Part shown: piece after piece, positions 9,125 through 18,534 of the stretch
Numbering within the stretch: the stretch's first letter is position 1
Layout: every line of letters begins with the position of its first letter
Origin: Arthrobacter luteolus NBRC 107841
GTDB lineage: Bacteria > Actinomycetota > Actinomycetes > Actinomycetales > Micrococcaceae
Length of the DNA stretch: 64,000 nt
Assembly (NCBI RefSeq): GCF_001552075.1
Contig: NZ_BCQM01000005.1
Span: 186,001-250,000, forward strand
Reading direction: 5' to 3'
Notes under the pieces: model-generated
Told to the model about the DNA's origin: nothing
Seen by the model: only the letters and a program-made list of their open reading frames with translations
Database searches by the model: none
Translations under genes and position numbers: made by a program

Positions 9125-9145
9125 TCAGCGCATTTCAGGCGCTGA
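9125..9145. promoter_or_regulatory. Inverted repeat in the ppa/dacB divergent region
   Basis: TCAGCGC and GCGCTGA separated by 7 bp, about 50 bp upstream of ppa in the 267-bp gap to dacB. Its shape would suit a dimeric regulator. No factor can be named. A TTAAAGATATAT stretch about 80 bp further on (near 9218) is the most promoter-like AT-rich patch of the gap. Confidence 0.3.
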
Positions 9146-9342
9146 CGGACAATGGGCGCAGCCGGAATCCCCCGTCCATTTGGGAATGTCCGTTTGGCTC
9201 ACCGCGCCGGTCTAGTGTTAAAGATATATGTCCTGAGGCGTTACCGGGTTCCACCCCGGTCCCTGCCGCCTCGCAAACCGCCGCCGATGAGGCGGAACCC
9301 CTGAGGCATCAGGGACGTAAACGAGACGGAAATTGGTGGCCC

Positions 9343-10776
9343 GTGGCTAGGATGTTCTCCGGCATTGCCCTTGCGCTGGCCTTTGCCGTCCTGCTGGTTC
9401 CCCTGGCCGTCTACGCCGGCCCGCCCGTGCTGAAGGCCCTCAGCGGTACCGGCGTTGAACGTCAGGCAGCTGTGCCCACCTACCAGCGGGCGCCGGCGGA
9501 ACTGACCCAGACGCCGTTCGTGACCACCCTGGACCCCGCGGCGCCCGTGCCGGATACAGCCGTTCTGGGCGGGCTGCTCGACGGCGAACTCGGGCTGACA
9601 GGCAGCGGCACCGTCTCCGCCGTCGTCACCGATGTGCGCACCGGCGCCGTCCTGTACGAACAGAATGCTGCGGATGCCGGGATGCCTGCCTCCACCCTGA
9701 AGATCCTGACGGCGGCGGCCGTCGCCTCCACGCTGGAACCGGACTCCCGGTTTGAAACCACCGTGCACGCCGGGCCGGCGGCGGACGGCGGAACGCAGCT
9801 GGTGCTGCGCGGCGGCGGAGACGTCCTGCTGGCCTCCGGAGCTTCCGACGACGACGCAGTGGTGGGCCGGGCAGGGCTGGCCACGCTCGCTGAGGAGACC
9901 ATCAAATCCCTGGGCAGCTCCGCCGGGACGGTGCAGGTCCTGCTCGATGACACGCTGTTCTCCGGCCCGTCACTTTCCGGGGCTTGGAACCCCGCCGACG
10001 TGGAAGCCGGCGAAATCGCGCCCCTCTACCCGCTTGCCATCAATTCAGCGTGGACCGATGAGTCCCGCCGGTCCGGTGAACGCGAGGACGACGCCGCGCT
10101 GGCCGCCGCCGAAGCGTTCCGCGCCGCGCTGGCAGCCGCCGGCGCCGAAACCGGCATCACCGTGGCTGAGGGAGTCGAACGCGGCGCCGTTCCCGCCGGT
10201 GCCCGGCTGCTGGCCGCCGTGGAATCCGCGACAGTGGCGGAGCAGATCGAGCAGATGCTGCTGATTTCGGACAACTACCTCGCCGAGGCGCTGGCCCGTT
10301 CCGCAGCGCTGGCATCCGGACGCGATGCATCCTTCACCGGGGCCGTGGACACCGTGACGGCGCAGGCGGCGGCCCTCGGCATCGACACCGCCGGCATGGC
10401 ACTGGCGGATGTGTCCGGGCTCGCAGCGGAGAACGAGGTCAGTGCCAGGCAGCTGGCTGACGCCGTCCGGCTGGTGCTCACCGCGAATGACGAGGGCCTG
10501 CGCGCCGTCGCCCGCGGGATGCCCGTGGCCGGGCTCAGCGGGACGCTGCAGGGCCGGTACGACGACGGGGACGACGACGCCGCCGGGGCCGGTCTGGTCC
10601 GCGCCAAGACCGGAACCCTCTTCGAGGTCACCGCACTCAGCGGTTACGTCACAGATGCGGACGGACGGCTCCTGGCCTTCGCACTGGTGGCCCGGGGACT
10701 GGACGGCAACACGGCAGAGGCCCGCAGCGCCGTCGACTCCGCAGCCGCCGTGCTGGCCGGCTGCGGCTGCCGGTAA
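9343..10776 (+). CDS. dacB: D-alanyl-D-alanine carboxypeptidase (S13 family, PBP4-like)
   Basis: A penicillin-binding protein of peptidase family S13, which trims or cross-hydrolyses peptidoglycan peptides outside the membrane. After an N-terminal hydrophobic segment (about residues 4-25, acting as signal or anchor) the three active-site motifs follow in order: SxxK in ASTLKIL near residue 117, SDN in LLISDNYLAEAL near 308, and KTGT near 421. The GTG at 9343 (477 residues) places a GAGACGGA-like site about 13 bp upstream; ATG 9352 is an equally good alternative. The open frame continues upstream over the promoter region but lacks family-like sequence. Confidence 0.9.
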   Translation: MARMFSGIALALAFAVLLVPLAVYAGPPVLKALSGTGVERQAAVPTYQRAPAELTQTPFVTTLDPAAPVPDTAVLGGLLDGELGLTGSGTVSAVVTDVRTGAVLYEQNAADAGMPASTLKILTAAAVASTLEPDSRFETTVHAGPAADGGTQLVLRGGGDVLLASGASDDDAVVGRAGLATLAEETIKSLGSSAGTVQVLLDDTLFSGPSLSGAWNPADVEAGEIAPLYPLAINSAWTDESRRSGEREDDAALAAAEAFRAALAAAGAETGITVAEGVERGAVPAGARLLAAVESATVAEQIEQMLLISDNYLAEALARSAALASGRDASFTGAVDTVTAQAAALGIDTAGMALADVSGLAAENEVSARQLADAVRLVLTANDEGLRAVARGMPVAGLSGTLQGRYDDGDDDAAGAGLVRAKTGTLFEVTALSGYVTDADGRLLAFALVARGLDGNTAEARSAVDSAAAVLAGCGCR

Positions 10777-10837
10777 GCCCGCACCCGATTGGTGTTGGCG
10801 GGAGCGCATTGGGCTGCGGCTGTGATCGAATGGAGCA

Positions 10838-11983
10838 ATGGAGAGCAACCAGCAGCAACTCAGCCATGAAACCGCCGCCCGCCTGGTGAACTGGGACTTC
10901 GCCGCTGCGACGGCTGCCACCCTCGTGGCGCCGGGGCCCAAGATGTCCCGGCGCGAAATCCAGGACGCAGTCGCGGACCTGCGCCGGCAGGCTGACGCCG
11001 CCGTCGCCCACGTGCACCGGATCACCGGGCTCGATGCCGCAGAGAACCTGCGCGATTCCCCGGTGCTGATCGTGGACCGGGCATCCTGGGCCAAGGCAAA
11101 CTCCCAGAGCTTCGCGGCCCTGATGAATCCCATGCTGCAGCACCTGGCCACAACCCGTCCCGAGGCAGTCAACTCGACCAACACGGCCGTGGCAGGCGCG
11201 CTGACCGGCGCCGAGCTGGGGGCCGTCCTGGCGTTCCTGGCCAGCAAGGTCCTGGGCCAGTACGATCCGTTCGCGGCGCTGGCCTCGGACAACCCGGCCA
11301 AGACGGCAGGCCGGCTGCTCCTGGTAGCCCCGAACATCATCAGCACGGAGCGCGAACTCAACGTTGACCCCACGGACTTCCGCCTGTGGGTCTGCCTGCA
11401 CGAGCAGACCCACAGGGTGCAGTTCGCTGCCGCCCCCTGGCTGCGCGATCACATGCTGGAACAGATCGGCGCGCTCAGTAACGGCCTGATGGACAAGGCA
11501 CAGGGCCTGCCGGAACGGATCAGCCAGCTGGCCAAGCAGCTTTCGGCCGCCGCAGGAACGGACAAGCAGGAAACCGCGTCCGACGGCGTACCCGCCAGGC
11601 AGACCGATGTCCTGTCACTGCTCCAGGACCCGGAGGACAAGGCCCGGCTCTCCCACATCACCGCGGTGATGAGCCTGCTGGAAGGCCACGCCAACGTGGT
11701 GATGGACGCAGTGGACGCCAGCATCATTCCCAGCGTCAAGACCATCCGGCGCCGCTTCAACGACCGCGGCGCCAACCGCCGCTGGCTGGACCGGTTCTTC
11801 CGCCGCATCATGGGCCTGGACGCCAAGATGCGCCAGTACGCGGACGGCTCGAAGTTCGTCCGGGCCGTGGTGGACACAGCCGGCATGGAGGGGTTCAACC
11901 GCGTCTGGGAAAGCGCCGCGAACCTGCCCACCGAGGCTGAGATCCACAATCCGGAACTGTGGATCCAGCGGATGGGTCTGTAA
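10838..11983 (+). CDS. Zinc-dependent metalloprotease-like protein (DUF2342)
   Basis: A 381-residue actinobacterial protein of the DUF2342 family, which profile databases label as a zinc metalloprotease-like or F420-biosynthesis-associated protein. The putative metal site is HEQTHRVQFAAAPWLRDHM (HExxH-like HEQTH, about residues 188-192), with further conserved blocks NVDPTDFRLWVCLHE and SLLEGHANVVMDAV. No signal peptide is seen, so it should be cytoplasmic. The activity is unproven. It sits 7 bp upstream of tilS in the same direction and is probably co-transcribed with tilS and hpt, a conserved actinobacterial arrangement. Confidence 0.87.
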   Translation: MESNQQQLSHETAARLVNWDFAAATAATLVAPGPKMSRREIQDAVADLRRQADAAVAHVHRITGLDAAENLRDSPVLIVDRASWAKANSQSFAALMNPMLQHLATTRPEAVNSTNTAVAGALTGAELGAVLAFLASKVLGQYDPFAALASDNPAKTAGRLLLVAPNIISTERELNVDPTDFRLWVCLHEQTHRVQFAAAPWLRDHMLEQIGALSNGLMDKAQGLPERISQLAKQLSAAAGTDKQETASDGVPARQTDVLSLLQDPEDKARLSHITAVMSLLEGHANVVMDAVDASIIPSVKTIRRRFNDRGANRRWLDRFFRRIMGLDAKMRQYADGSKFVRAVVDTAGMEGFNRVWESAANLPTEAEIHNPELWIQRMGL

Positions 11984-11990
11984 ACCGCCA

Positions 11991-13106
11991 GTGACCGACC
12001 TTCCAGTTTCATCCTCCAGCACCTCCTCCCTGCCCGCCCCGCGCCCCCGCCAGCGGCTGAACCCCACGCTCGGGAAAGCCCGCGGCCTGCTCCGCGATTC
12101 CCTGCGCGATGCCGGGATCATGCCGGATCCCAAAGCGCCGCCGATGCTGCTGGTCGCCTGCAGCGGAGGCCCTGACTCGCTCGCCCTGGCGGAGACGGCC
12201 AGCTTCTTCAGCCGCCGCGGCGACTACCGGGTTGGCGCCGCCGTCGTCGACCACGGGCTGCAGCCGGGTTCCGCCGGTGTTGCGGAAGCCGCTGCTGCCA
12301 AGCTGCGGGCCATGGGACTGGACCCGGTGACCGTTCACCGGGTGCACGTCCCGGAATCCGGCATGGGTCCGGAAGCTGCCGCCCGGAGCGTGCGGTACGA
12401 GGCGCTGGACGAGGCCGCGGATGCCGCGGAGGCAGCCGTGGTGCTGCTGGGGCACACCCTGGATGACCAGGCCGAGCAGGTGCTGCTGGGCCTGGCCCGC
12501 GGCTCCGGCACCCGCTCCCTGGCGGGCATGCCGGAACAGCGCGGCCGCTACCTCCGGCCGTTCCTGGGGCTGCGGCGGGCCGAGGTTGATGAGATCTGCG
12601 CGGCCCAGGACTTGGATCCGTGGCATGACCCCACCAACGCGGATCCCGCCTACGCCCGGTCCCGGGTCCGCACCACCGTGCTGCCCTTCCTGGAACGCGA
12701 ACTAGGACCGGGCATCGCTGAGGCCCTCTACCGCAGTTCGCGGATCCTTGCCCAGGACGCCGACTACCTGGACCTCCAGGCCGCGGAAACCTACACCCGG
12801 CTGCGCCGTGAAGCCCCGGCCGCCGCCGGGCCGGATGAGATCCTGCTCTCGGAAGAAGCGCTGCGGGGCCTGCCTCCGTCCCTGCGCCAGCGGGTCCTGG
12901 CCCTCGCCGCCGTCGAGCTTGGAGGTGCCCAGCCCAGCTGGGAACGCGTGCGCGCGGTAGAGGCACTGCTGCGCCGTGAGGGCTCGGCCGGACCGGTCCA
13001 GCTGGTGGGTAAGGTCAGCGCCTACCGCCAGGTGCGGGGCAAACCGGTTCCCCAAGGCACCCCAAGCTATGGCAATCTTGTTTTTAGGAAAAAGAGCAGC
13101 GCCTAA
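11991..13106 (+). CDS. tilS: tRNA(Ile)-lysidine synthase
   Basis: A 371-residue N-type ATP pyrophosphatase that attaches lysine to C34 of the CAU-anticodon tRNA-Ile so that it reads AUA. The PP-loop is clear (LLVACSGGPDSLALAE, about residues 50-65), followed by VVDHGLQPGS and GHTLDDQAEQVLLGLARGSG. The N-terminal 30 residues are a variable Ser/Pro/Arg-rich extension. The C-terminal domain is shorter than in E. coli, as usual in actinobacteria. GTG start, 7 bp after the metalloprotease-like gene; hpt follows after 35 bp. Confidence 0.95.
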   Translation: MTDLPVSSSSTSSLPAPRPRQRLNPTLGKARGLLRDSLRDAGIMPDPKAPPMLLVACSGGPDSLALAETASFFSRRGDYRVGAAVVDHGLQPGSAGVAEAAAAKLRAMGLDPVTVHRVHVPESGMGPEAAARSVRYEALDEAADAAEAAVVLLGHTLDDQAEQVLLGLARGSGTRSLAGMPEQRGRYLRPFLGLRRAEVDEICAAQDLDPWHDPTNADPAYARSRVRTTVLPFLERELGPGIAEALYRSSRILAQDADYLDLQAAETYTRLRREAPAAAGPDEILLSEEALRGLPPSLRQRVLALAAVELGGAQPSWERVRAVEALLRREGSAGPVQLVGKVSAYRQVRGKPVPQGTPSYGNLVFRKKSSA

Positions 13107-13141
13107 CTTCAGCTGCAACATCTCGTACCCGGGAGCCATTC

Positions 13142-13693
13142 GTGGATTCACACGACGTCCAGTCAGACCTCAAGCACGTTCTTTACACCAGGGAACAGAT
13201 CGCCGATCGGATCAAGGAGCTGGCGGCGGAGATCGACCGCGACTACGCCGGACGCGACGTCCTGCTGGTCGGTGTCCTGAAGGGCGCCGTTATGGTGATG
13301 GCGGACCTGTCCCGCGCCCTGCACAGCCACGTCTCCATGGACTGGATGGCGGTGTCCTCCTACGGCTCCGGAACCCAGTCCTCCGGCGTCGTCCGGATCC
13401 TGAAGGACCTCGAGACCGACCTGCTGGGCAAGCACGTGCTGATCGTCGAGGACATCATCGACTCCGGCCTGACCCTGTCCTGGCTGCGGACCAACCTGGA
13501 ATCCCGCGGCCCGGCCAGCGTGGAAATCTGCGCCCTGCTGCGCAAGCCCGCTGCCTCAAAGGTGGACATCGACGTCAAGTATGTCGGCTACGACATCCCG
13601 AACGAGTTCGTCGTGGGCTACGGCCTGGACTTCGCCGAGAAGTACCGCAATCTCGACTTCATCGGCACCCTGGCGCCGCACGTTTACGAGTAG
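13142..13693 (+). CDS. hpt: Hypoxanthine phosphoribosyltransferase
   Basis: A 183-residue purine-salvage enzyme transferring the phosphoribosyl group of PRPP to hypoxanthine or guanine. The PRPP-binding motif is HVLIVEDIIDSGLTL, the early loop is VGVLKGAVMVMADL, and the base-recognition segment near the end is VGYDIPNEFVVGYGLDFAEKYRN. Length and motifs are typical. GTG start with GGGAG 8 bp upstream. Position between tilS and ftsH is a conserved gene order across bacteria. A terminator with a T-tract follows. Confidence 0.97.
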   Translation: MDSHDVQSDLKHVLYTREQIADRIKELAAEIDRDYAGRDVLLVGVLKGAVMVMADLSRALHSHVSMDWMAVSSYGSGTQSSGVVRILKDLETDLLGKHVLIVEDIIDSGLTLSWLRTNLESRGPASVEICALLRKPAASKVDIDVKYVGYDIPNEFVVGYGLDFAEKYRNLDFIGTLAPHVYE

Positions 13694-13716
13694 GCCAAAG
13701 GCACTTTCGTGCCCCG

Positions 13717-13784
13717 CCCGCTGACCCCGGGCCGCTGCAGCCGGCAGCAGATCTGCCGGCCGCGAACCGGGGCAGCGGGTTTTT
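13717..13784 (+). terminator. hpt terminator
   Basis: Outer stem 13717-13730 with 13767-13779 (one bulged base) closing over an inner hairpin near 13740-13759, followed directly by TTTTT. One of the few intrinsic terminators in the window with a real T-tract. Confidence 0.75.
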
Positions 13785-13929
13785 CGTTATCCTCATGAGG
13801 CGAATCACGCCGCCGGGATACGCCCAGAGGGAACTAATGCGCCCCGCGGGCCGTGTATTTCTGGGGACGGTGTATAGCTAGAGACTGCTAGCCAACGAAT
13901 TCCCGCGCACAATCAAGCGTTGTTGATCA

Positions 13930-13950
13930 GGAGGGACGGGGCATCTGCCC
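13930..13950 (+). promoter_or_regulatory. Displaced Shine-Dalgarno and small hairpin before ftsH
   Basis: The only strong ribosome-binding site, GGAGGG at 13930-13935, lies 24 bp before the ftsH ATG, and an in-frame TGA at 13951 rules out an earlier start. Between them GGGC-atct-GCCC (13939-13950) could fold and shorten the distance. Structural role inferred. Confidence 0.35.
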
Positions 13951-13959
13951 TGACGACGA

Positions 13960-16029
13960 ATGAAATCCAAGAACTTCTTCAAGGGACCGATCATTTGGAT
14001 CGTGCTGGCGCTGGCCGCACTGCTGATCATCCTTCCCAACCTTTCCAACTCCGGCGCGTCCCAGGTGGACACCAACGTTGGCCTGCAGCTGCTGCGGGAC
14101 AACAAGGTGGAGCAGGCGAAGATCTACGACGGCGACCAGCGCGTGGACCTTACGCTCCGGGAGCCGTACGAGGACAAGGGCGAGAACGTCCAGTTCTTCT
14201 TCGGATCGGCCCGCGGCGAGGACATCGTCGAGGCAGTGAACAACTCCGACGTTGACGGCTTCACGGACCAGCCCGTCCAGACCAACTGGTTCACCAGCTT
14301 CCTGGGCCTCTTCCTGCCCATCATCATCCTCGGTGTGATCTTCTGGTTCCTGCTCTCCCGCATGCAGGGCGGCGGGTCCAAGGTGATGCAGTTCGGCAAG
14401 TCCAAGGCCAAGCTGACCAACAAGGACATGCCGCAGGTGACCTTCGCCGATGTTGCCGGCGCTGATGAGGCAGTCGAAGAGCTGCACGAAATCAAGGAAT
14501 TCCTGAAGGAACCGGCAAAGTTCCAGGCCGTTGGCGCCAAGATCCCCAAGGGTGTGCTGCTGTACGGCCCTCCCGGCACCGGTAAAACGCTCCTGGCGCG
14601 CGCCGTGGCCGGTGAGGCCGGCGTGCCGTTCTACTCCATCTCCGGTTCCGACTTTGTGGAAATGTTCGTTGGCGTGGGCGCTTCCCGTGTCCGCGACCTG
14701 TTCGAACAGGCAAAGAACAACGCTCCGGCCATTATCTTCGTTGACGAGATCGACGCCGTCGGCCGTCACCGCGGCGCCGGCGTCGGCGGCGGCAACGACG
14801 AACGCGAGCAGACCCTGAACCAGCTCCTGGTGGAGATGGACGGCTTCGACAGCACCACCAACGTTATTCTCATTGCCGCGACCAACCGTCCGGACGTGCT
14901 GGACCCCGCACTGCTGCGGCCCGGCCGCTTCGACCGGCAGATCGGCGTCGAGGCCCCGGACATGCAGGGGCGCCTGCAGATCCTGCAGGTCCATGCCAAG
15001 GGCAAGCCGATGGCACCGGGCGTGGACCTGGCCTCCGTGGCCAAGAAAACCCCCGGTTTCACCGGTGCGGACCTGGCCAACGTCCTGAATGAGGCCGCCC
15101 TGCTGACCGCGCGTTCCAACGCCCAGCTCATCGACGACCGTGCCCTGGACGAGGCGATCGACCGCGTCATCGCCGGCCCGCAGAAGCGCAGCCGCGTGAT
15201 GAAGGAACTCGAACGCAAGATCACCGCCTACCACGAAGGCGGACACGCGCTGGTGGCCGCGGCCCTGCGCAACACCGACCCGGTCACCAAGGTCACCATC
15301 CTGCCCCGCGGCCGCGCCCTGGGGTACACCATGGTGCTGCCGCAGGACGACAAGTACTCGATTACCCGCAACGAACTGCTGGACCAGCTGGCGTACGCCA
15401 TGGGCGGCCGGGTCGCTGAGGAAATCGTCTTCCACGATCCGTCCACCGGTGCCTCCAATGACATCGAGAAGGCCACGTCCACGGCCCGCAAGATGGTCAC
15501 CCAGTACGGCATGAGCGAGCGGATCGGTTCCGTGAAGCTGGGCTCCGGCGGCGGCGAGCCGTTCCTGGGCCGGGACATGGGCCAGGAACGAAACTACTCC
15601 GATCAGGTGGCCTACGTGGTGGACGAGGAAGTCCGGCGCCTGCTGGACAACGCCCATGATGAGGCATACCAGATCCTGACCGAGAACCGGGACGTCCTGG
15701 ACCGCCTGGCGCTGGAACTGCTGGAACGCGAAACGCTGAACCAGGCAGAGATCGCCGAGATCTTCCACGATGTCCGCAAGCGGGACCTCCGCGAAGTCTG
15801 GCTGTCCAAGCCCACCCGCCCGGTCCACGACATCCCGCCCGTGGTCTCCCCGCGGGAACGGGCAGAAGCCGCTGCGGCCGGTGAACCGGATCCGGAGACC
15901 GTGGCTCCGCAGGACCAGATCGCCGACGCCGATCTCCCGCAGGACTTCGACGTCTCCAATGACGGGCTCCCTGAGCCCGAGAACAGCGGCCAGGGAAGCC
16001 ACCGCGGCTCCGCCAGCCGCAGCGAATAG
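13960..16029 (+). CDS. ftsH: ATP-dependent zinc metalloprotease FtsH
   Basis: A 689-residue membrane-anchored AAA+ protease that degrades misfolded and regulatory membrane proteins. There are two N-terminal membrane segments (about residues 9-28 and 112-132) flanking a periplasm-side domain, then the AAA module with Walker [11 protein letters not shown], Walker [16 protein letters not shown] and the second region of homology ([19 protein letters not shown]), and the peptidase domain with the zinc site HEGGH. The last 50 residues are an acidic, Pro-rich tail seen in actinobacterial forms. The start must lie at 13960 because a stop codon precedes it in frame. A 13-bp hairpin follows the stop. 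Confidence 0.98.
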   Translation: MKSKNFFKGPIIWIVLALAALLIILPNLSNSGASQVDTNVGLQLLRDNKVEQAKIYDGDQRVDLTLREPYEDKGENVQFFFGSARGEDIVEAVNNSDVDGFTDQPVQTNWFTSFLGLFLPIIILGVIFWFLLSRMQGGGSKVMQFGKSKAKLTNKDMPQVTFADVAGADEAVEELHEIKEFLKEPAKFQAVGAKIPKGVLLYGPPGTGKTLLARAVAGEAGVPFYSISGSDFVEMFVGVGASRVRDLFEQAKNNAPAIIFVDEIDAVGRHRGAGVGGGNDEREQTLNQLLVEMDGFDSTTNVILIAATNRPDVLDPALLRPGRFDRQIGVEAPDMQGRLQILQVHAKGKPMAPGVDLASVAKKTPGFTGADLANVLNEAALLTARSNAQLIDDRALDEAIDRVIAGPQKRSRVMKELERKITAYHEGGHALVAAALRNTDPVTKVTILPRGRALGYTMVLPQDDKYSITRNELLDQLAYAMGGRVAEEIVFHDPSTGASNDIEKATSTARKMVTQYGMSERIGSVKLGSGGGEPFLGRDMGQERNYSDQVAYVVDEEVRRLLDNAHDEAYQILTENRDVLDRLALELLERETLNQAEIAEIFHDVRKRDLREVWLSKPTRPVHDIPPVVSPRERAEAAAAGEPDPETVAPQDQIADADLPQDFDVSNDGLPEPENSGQGSHRGSASRSE

Positions 16030-16036
16030 CGCAGGA

Positions 16037-16072
16037 CCGGACGGCAGCCAATCAACACCGGCTGCCGTCCGG
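16037..16072 (+). terminator. ftsH terminator hairpin
   Basis: Perfect 13-bp stem (16037-16049 with 16060-16072) with a 10-nt loop, 8 bp after the ftsH stop and 31 bp before folE. It separates ftsH from the folate operon, perhaps only partly. Confidence 0.6.
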
Positions 16073-16103
16073 GCCGTTCCGGCGTCCACGGTAGGATCAA
16101 GCA

Positions 16104-16721
16104 GTGACCGATTTCGACGACGAACTAATTTTGGCCGAGCTGACCGATACCGCCTCGCCGGTCGACCAGCCCCGGATCGAGCGGGCGGTGCGCGAAATTC
16201 TCATCGCGATCGGGGAGGACCCGGACCGGCAGGGCCTGCTGGAGACCCCCGCCCGCGTGGCCAAGTCCTATGCGGAGATTTTCGCCGGGCTGCACCAGAG
16301 CCCCGCCGACCTGCTGGCCACCACCTTCGACCTGGACCATGAGGAAATGGTGCTGGTGAAGGACATCCCGTTCTACTCCACCTGTGAGCACCACCTGGTG
16401 CCCTTCCACGGGTCCGCCCACATCGGCTACATCCCCTCGCATGACGGCAAGGTCACCGGGCTGAGCAAGCTTGCCCGCCTGGTGGAGGTCTACGCGCGGC
16501 GCCCCCAGGTCCAGGAACGGCTCACCACCCAGATCGTCGACGCCCTGATGGATAACCTGCAGCCGGTGGGTGCCATTGTGGTCATCGAATGCGAACACCT
16601 GTGCATGTCCATGCGCGGCGTGCGCAAGCCCGGGGCCCGGACGGTGACCTCGGCCGTGCGCGGCCAGCTCCGCGAGACTGCCACGCGTGCTGAAGCAATG
16701 AGCCTGATACTCGGACGATAG
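16104..16721 (+). CDS. folE: GTP cyclohydrolase I
   Basis: A 205-residue enzyme converting GTP to dihydroneopterin triphosphate, the first step of folate synthesis. The zinc-binding residues are visible in [14 protein letters not shown] and in [19 protein letters not shown]-like and [22 protein letters not shown] segments complete the signature. GTG start. It leads a same-strand run folE-folP-folB-folK with 10, 3 and -4 bp spacing, which is a clear biosynthetic operon. Confidence 0.97.
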   Translation: MTDFDDELILAELTDTASPVDQPRIERAVREILIAIGEDPDRQGLLETPARVAKSYAEIFAGLHQSPADLLATTFDLDHEEMVLVKDIPFYSTCEHHLVPFHGSAHIGYIPSHDGKVTGLSKLARLVEVYARRPQVQERLTTQIVDALMDNLQPVGAIVVIECEHLCMSMRGVRKPGARTVTSAVRGQLRETATRAEAMSLILGR

Positions 16722-16731
16722 GACGCTACGA

Positions 16732-17637
16732 ATGGATTCCCTCGCCGCCACCCCCGGAACCGGCCCGGCCACCAACCCGCTGCCGGTGATCCGTCCCGGC
16801 GTGAAACCGCGCCGGTTCGAGGACCTGCCCACCGGACGCGCGCTGGTGATGGGCATCCTCAACGTCACGCCGGATTCCTTCAGCGACGGCGGTGAACACG
16901 TCACGGCCGACGCCGCTATCCGCGCCGGACTCAAGATGCACTATGACGGCGCGGACATCATCGACGTCGGCGGGGAGTCCACCCGCCCCGACTCCACGCG
17001 GATTACCGCGGAGGAAGAACAGCAGCGGATCCTTCCGGTGGTCCAGGCCCTGATGAAAGCCGGTGCCCTGGTCAGCGTTGACACCATGAACGCTTCCACC
17101 GCGGAAAAGGCCATCGAAGCCGGCGCCGGGATCATCAACGACGTCTCCGGGGTGGAGCTGGATCCCGGGATGCCGGAACTGATCGCCCGGACCAAGGTGC
17201 CCTACATCCTGATGCACAGCCGCGGCAGCGTCCGCAGCCAGGACCCGAAGGCCGAGTACAACGACGTGGTTGAGGACGTTATTTCCGAACTGACGTCGCT
17301 CCGCGACCGTTTCTACGAGGCCGGAGTGGCTCCGGAGCAGATCATCCTTGACCCGGGACTGGGCTTCGCGAAGAACGCGGAGCACGACTGGGCGCTGCTG
17401 CGCAACATCGACCGCCTCACCGTGCTGGGCCACCGCGTCCTCATCGGCGCCTCCCGCAAGCGCTTCCTGGGTTCGCTGCTGACCACGGCCGGCAAGGCGG
17501 CGCCTCCGGCGGAGCGCGACAACGCCACCCTGGCTACCTCCGTCCTCGCGGCAAGCCAGGGCGTCTGGGGTGTGCGCGTGCACGACGTCGCGGCCAACGC
17601 CGACGCCGTCAAAGTCGTCGCCGCCTGGCAGGGCTAG
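16732..17637 (+). CDS. folP: Dihydropteroate synthase
   Basis: A 301-residue TIM-barrel enzyme joining p-aminobenzoate to the pterin pyrophosphate; it is the sulfonamide target. Signature segments are VMGILNVTPDSFSDGG (near residue 40), IIDVGGESTRPDS, and the C-terminal RVHDVAANADAVKV. A 30-residue N-terminal extension precedes the core, as in some actinobacterial proteins. It starts 10 bp after folE. Confidence 0.97.
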   Translation: MDSLAATPGTGPATNPLPVIRPGVKPRRFEDLPTGRALVMGILNVTPDSFSDGGEHVTADAAIRAGLKMHYDGADIIDVGGESTRPDSTRITAEEEQQRILPVVQALMKAGALVSVDTMNASTAEKAIEAGAGIINDVSGVELDPGMPELIARTKVPYILMHSRGSVRSQDPKAEYNDVVEDVISELTSLRDRFYEAGVAPEQIILDPGLGFAKNAEHDWALLRNIDRLTVLGHRVLIGASRKRFLGSLLTTAGKAAPPAERDNATLATSVLAASQGVWGVRVHDVAANADAVKVVAAWQG

Positions 17638-17640
17638 GCC

Positions 17641-18033
17641 GTGTCTCTTCCAGCCGGCCCGCCGGCCTCCCGGGACCGCATCCGGCTCAGCGGACTCAGC
17701 GCGACCGGATACCACGGCGTCTTCGAACACGAGCGGCGTGAAGGGCAGCGGTTCGTGGTGGACCTGGTGCTTTACACCGACCTTCGTCCGGCTGCAGCCG
17801 CCGACGACCTTACCCTGACCGCTCATTATGGTGAGCTGGCGGAGCAGGTCTGCGGCATCATCGAAGGCGATCCGGTAAACCTGATCGAGACCCTCGCTGA
17901 ACGGATCGCCGCCCACGTGCTGGCTGGCTTCGAGGTCATCGAAGCCGTGGACGTTACGGTGCACAAGCCGCAGGCGCCCATCACCGTCCCGTTCGGCGAC
18001 GTGGAAATCCTGATCCACCGGGAGCGGGCATGA
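17641..18033 (+). CDS. folB: Dihydroneopterin aldolase
   Basis: A 130-residue enzyme cleaving dihydroneopterin to 6-hydroxymethyl-dihydropterin and glycolaldehyde. Family features are the LSATGYHGVFEHERREGQRF block near the start, the catalytic-region segment LTLTAHYGELAEQV and the terminal VTVHKPQAPITVPFGDV. GTG start 3 bp after folP; its stop overlaps the folK start (ATGA), so folB and folK are translationally coupled. Confidence 0.95.
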   Translation: MSLPAGPPASRDRIRLSGLSATGYHGVFEHERREGQRFVVDLVLYTDLRPAAAADDLTLTAHYGELAEQVCGIIEGDPVNLIETLAERIAAHVLAGFEVIEAVDVTVHKPQAPITVPFGDVEILIHRERA

Positions 18034-18527
18034 GCACCCCCGGGACACGCACCATCCTGGCCCTGGGCAGCAACCTCGGTGAGTCCCGCAGCACCCTCTC
18101 CGACGCCGTCGCCGCCCTCGCCCGCCATCCGCAGATGACGCTGGTGGACGTCTCCCCGGTGGCCCGGACCCGTCCCGTGGGCGGACCGGAGCAGCCGGAC
18201 TACCTGAACCTGGTTGCTGCCTTCGACACCACGCTGGACCCGCATGCCCTGCTGGAGCACTGCCACGACGTCGAAAACCGGCACCACCGCAAACGCGAGG
18301 TGCGCTGGGGGCCGCGTACGCTCGACGTCGACATCATCACTTACGGCTCGGACCACGTTGATGATCCGGACCTGACCATTCCCCACCCGCGGGCCGCAGA
18401 GCGGGCCTTTGTGCTGCAGCCCTGGGCCTGGATGGATCCCGGCGCCGTACTGGAAGGTGTCCCGGTGGCAGAATTGGCTGCGCGGGCCGCTGACCTGCCC
18501 GGGCTTGAACGCTTCGAGGGGGAGTGA
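18030..18527 (+). CDS. folK: HPPK (2-amino-4-hydroxy-6-hydroxymethyldihydropteridine diphosphokinase)
   Basis: A 165-residue kinase that pyrophosphorylates hydroxymethyl-dihydropterin to make the folP substrate. The family motifs ALGSNLGESRSTL near the N-terminus, VARTRPVGGPEQPDYLNLV, and the metal/substrate signature RWGPRTLDVDIITYG are all present. Normal length. It overlaps folB by 4 bp, and the DUF3180 gene starts 7 bp after its stop. Confidence 0.96.
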   Translation: MSTPGTRTILALGSNLGESRSTLSDAVAALARHPQMTLVDVSPVARTRPVGGPEQPDYLNLVAAFDTTLDPHALLEHCHDVENRHHRKREVRWGPRTLDVDIITYGSDHVDDPDLTIPHPRAAERAFVLQPWAWMDPGAVLEGVPVAELAARAADLPGLERFEGE

Positions 18528-18534
18528 ATTCCGC

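Noticed and set aside
8713-9342. Longer dacB reading frame beginning inside ppa
   Set aside because: The upstream part overlaps ppa and the divergent promoter region and lacks any PBP4-like sequence; the signal segment starts at the GTG/ATG near 9343.
13927-16089. Long open frame antisense to ftsH
   Set aside because: It mirrors the ftsH codons, has a His/Gln/Gly-rich composition typical of antisense frames in GC-rich DNA, and resembles no protein family.
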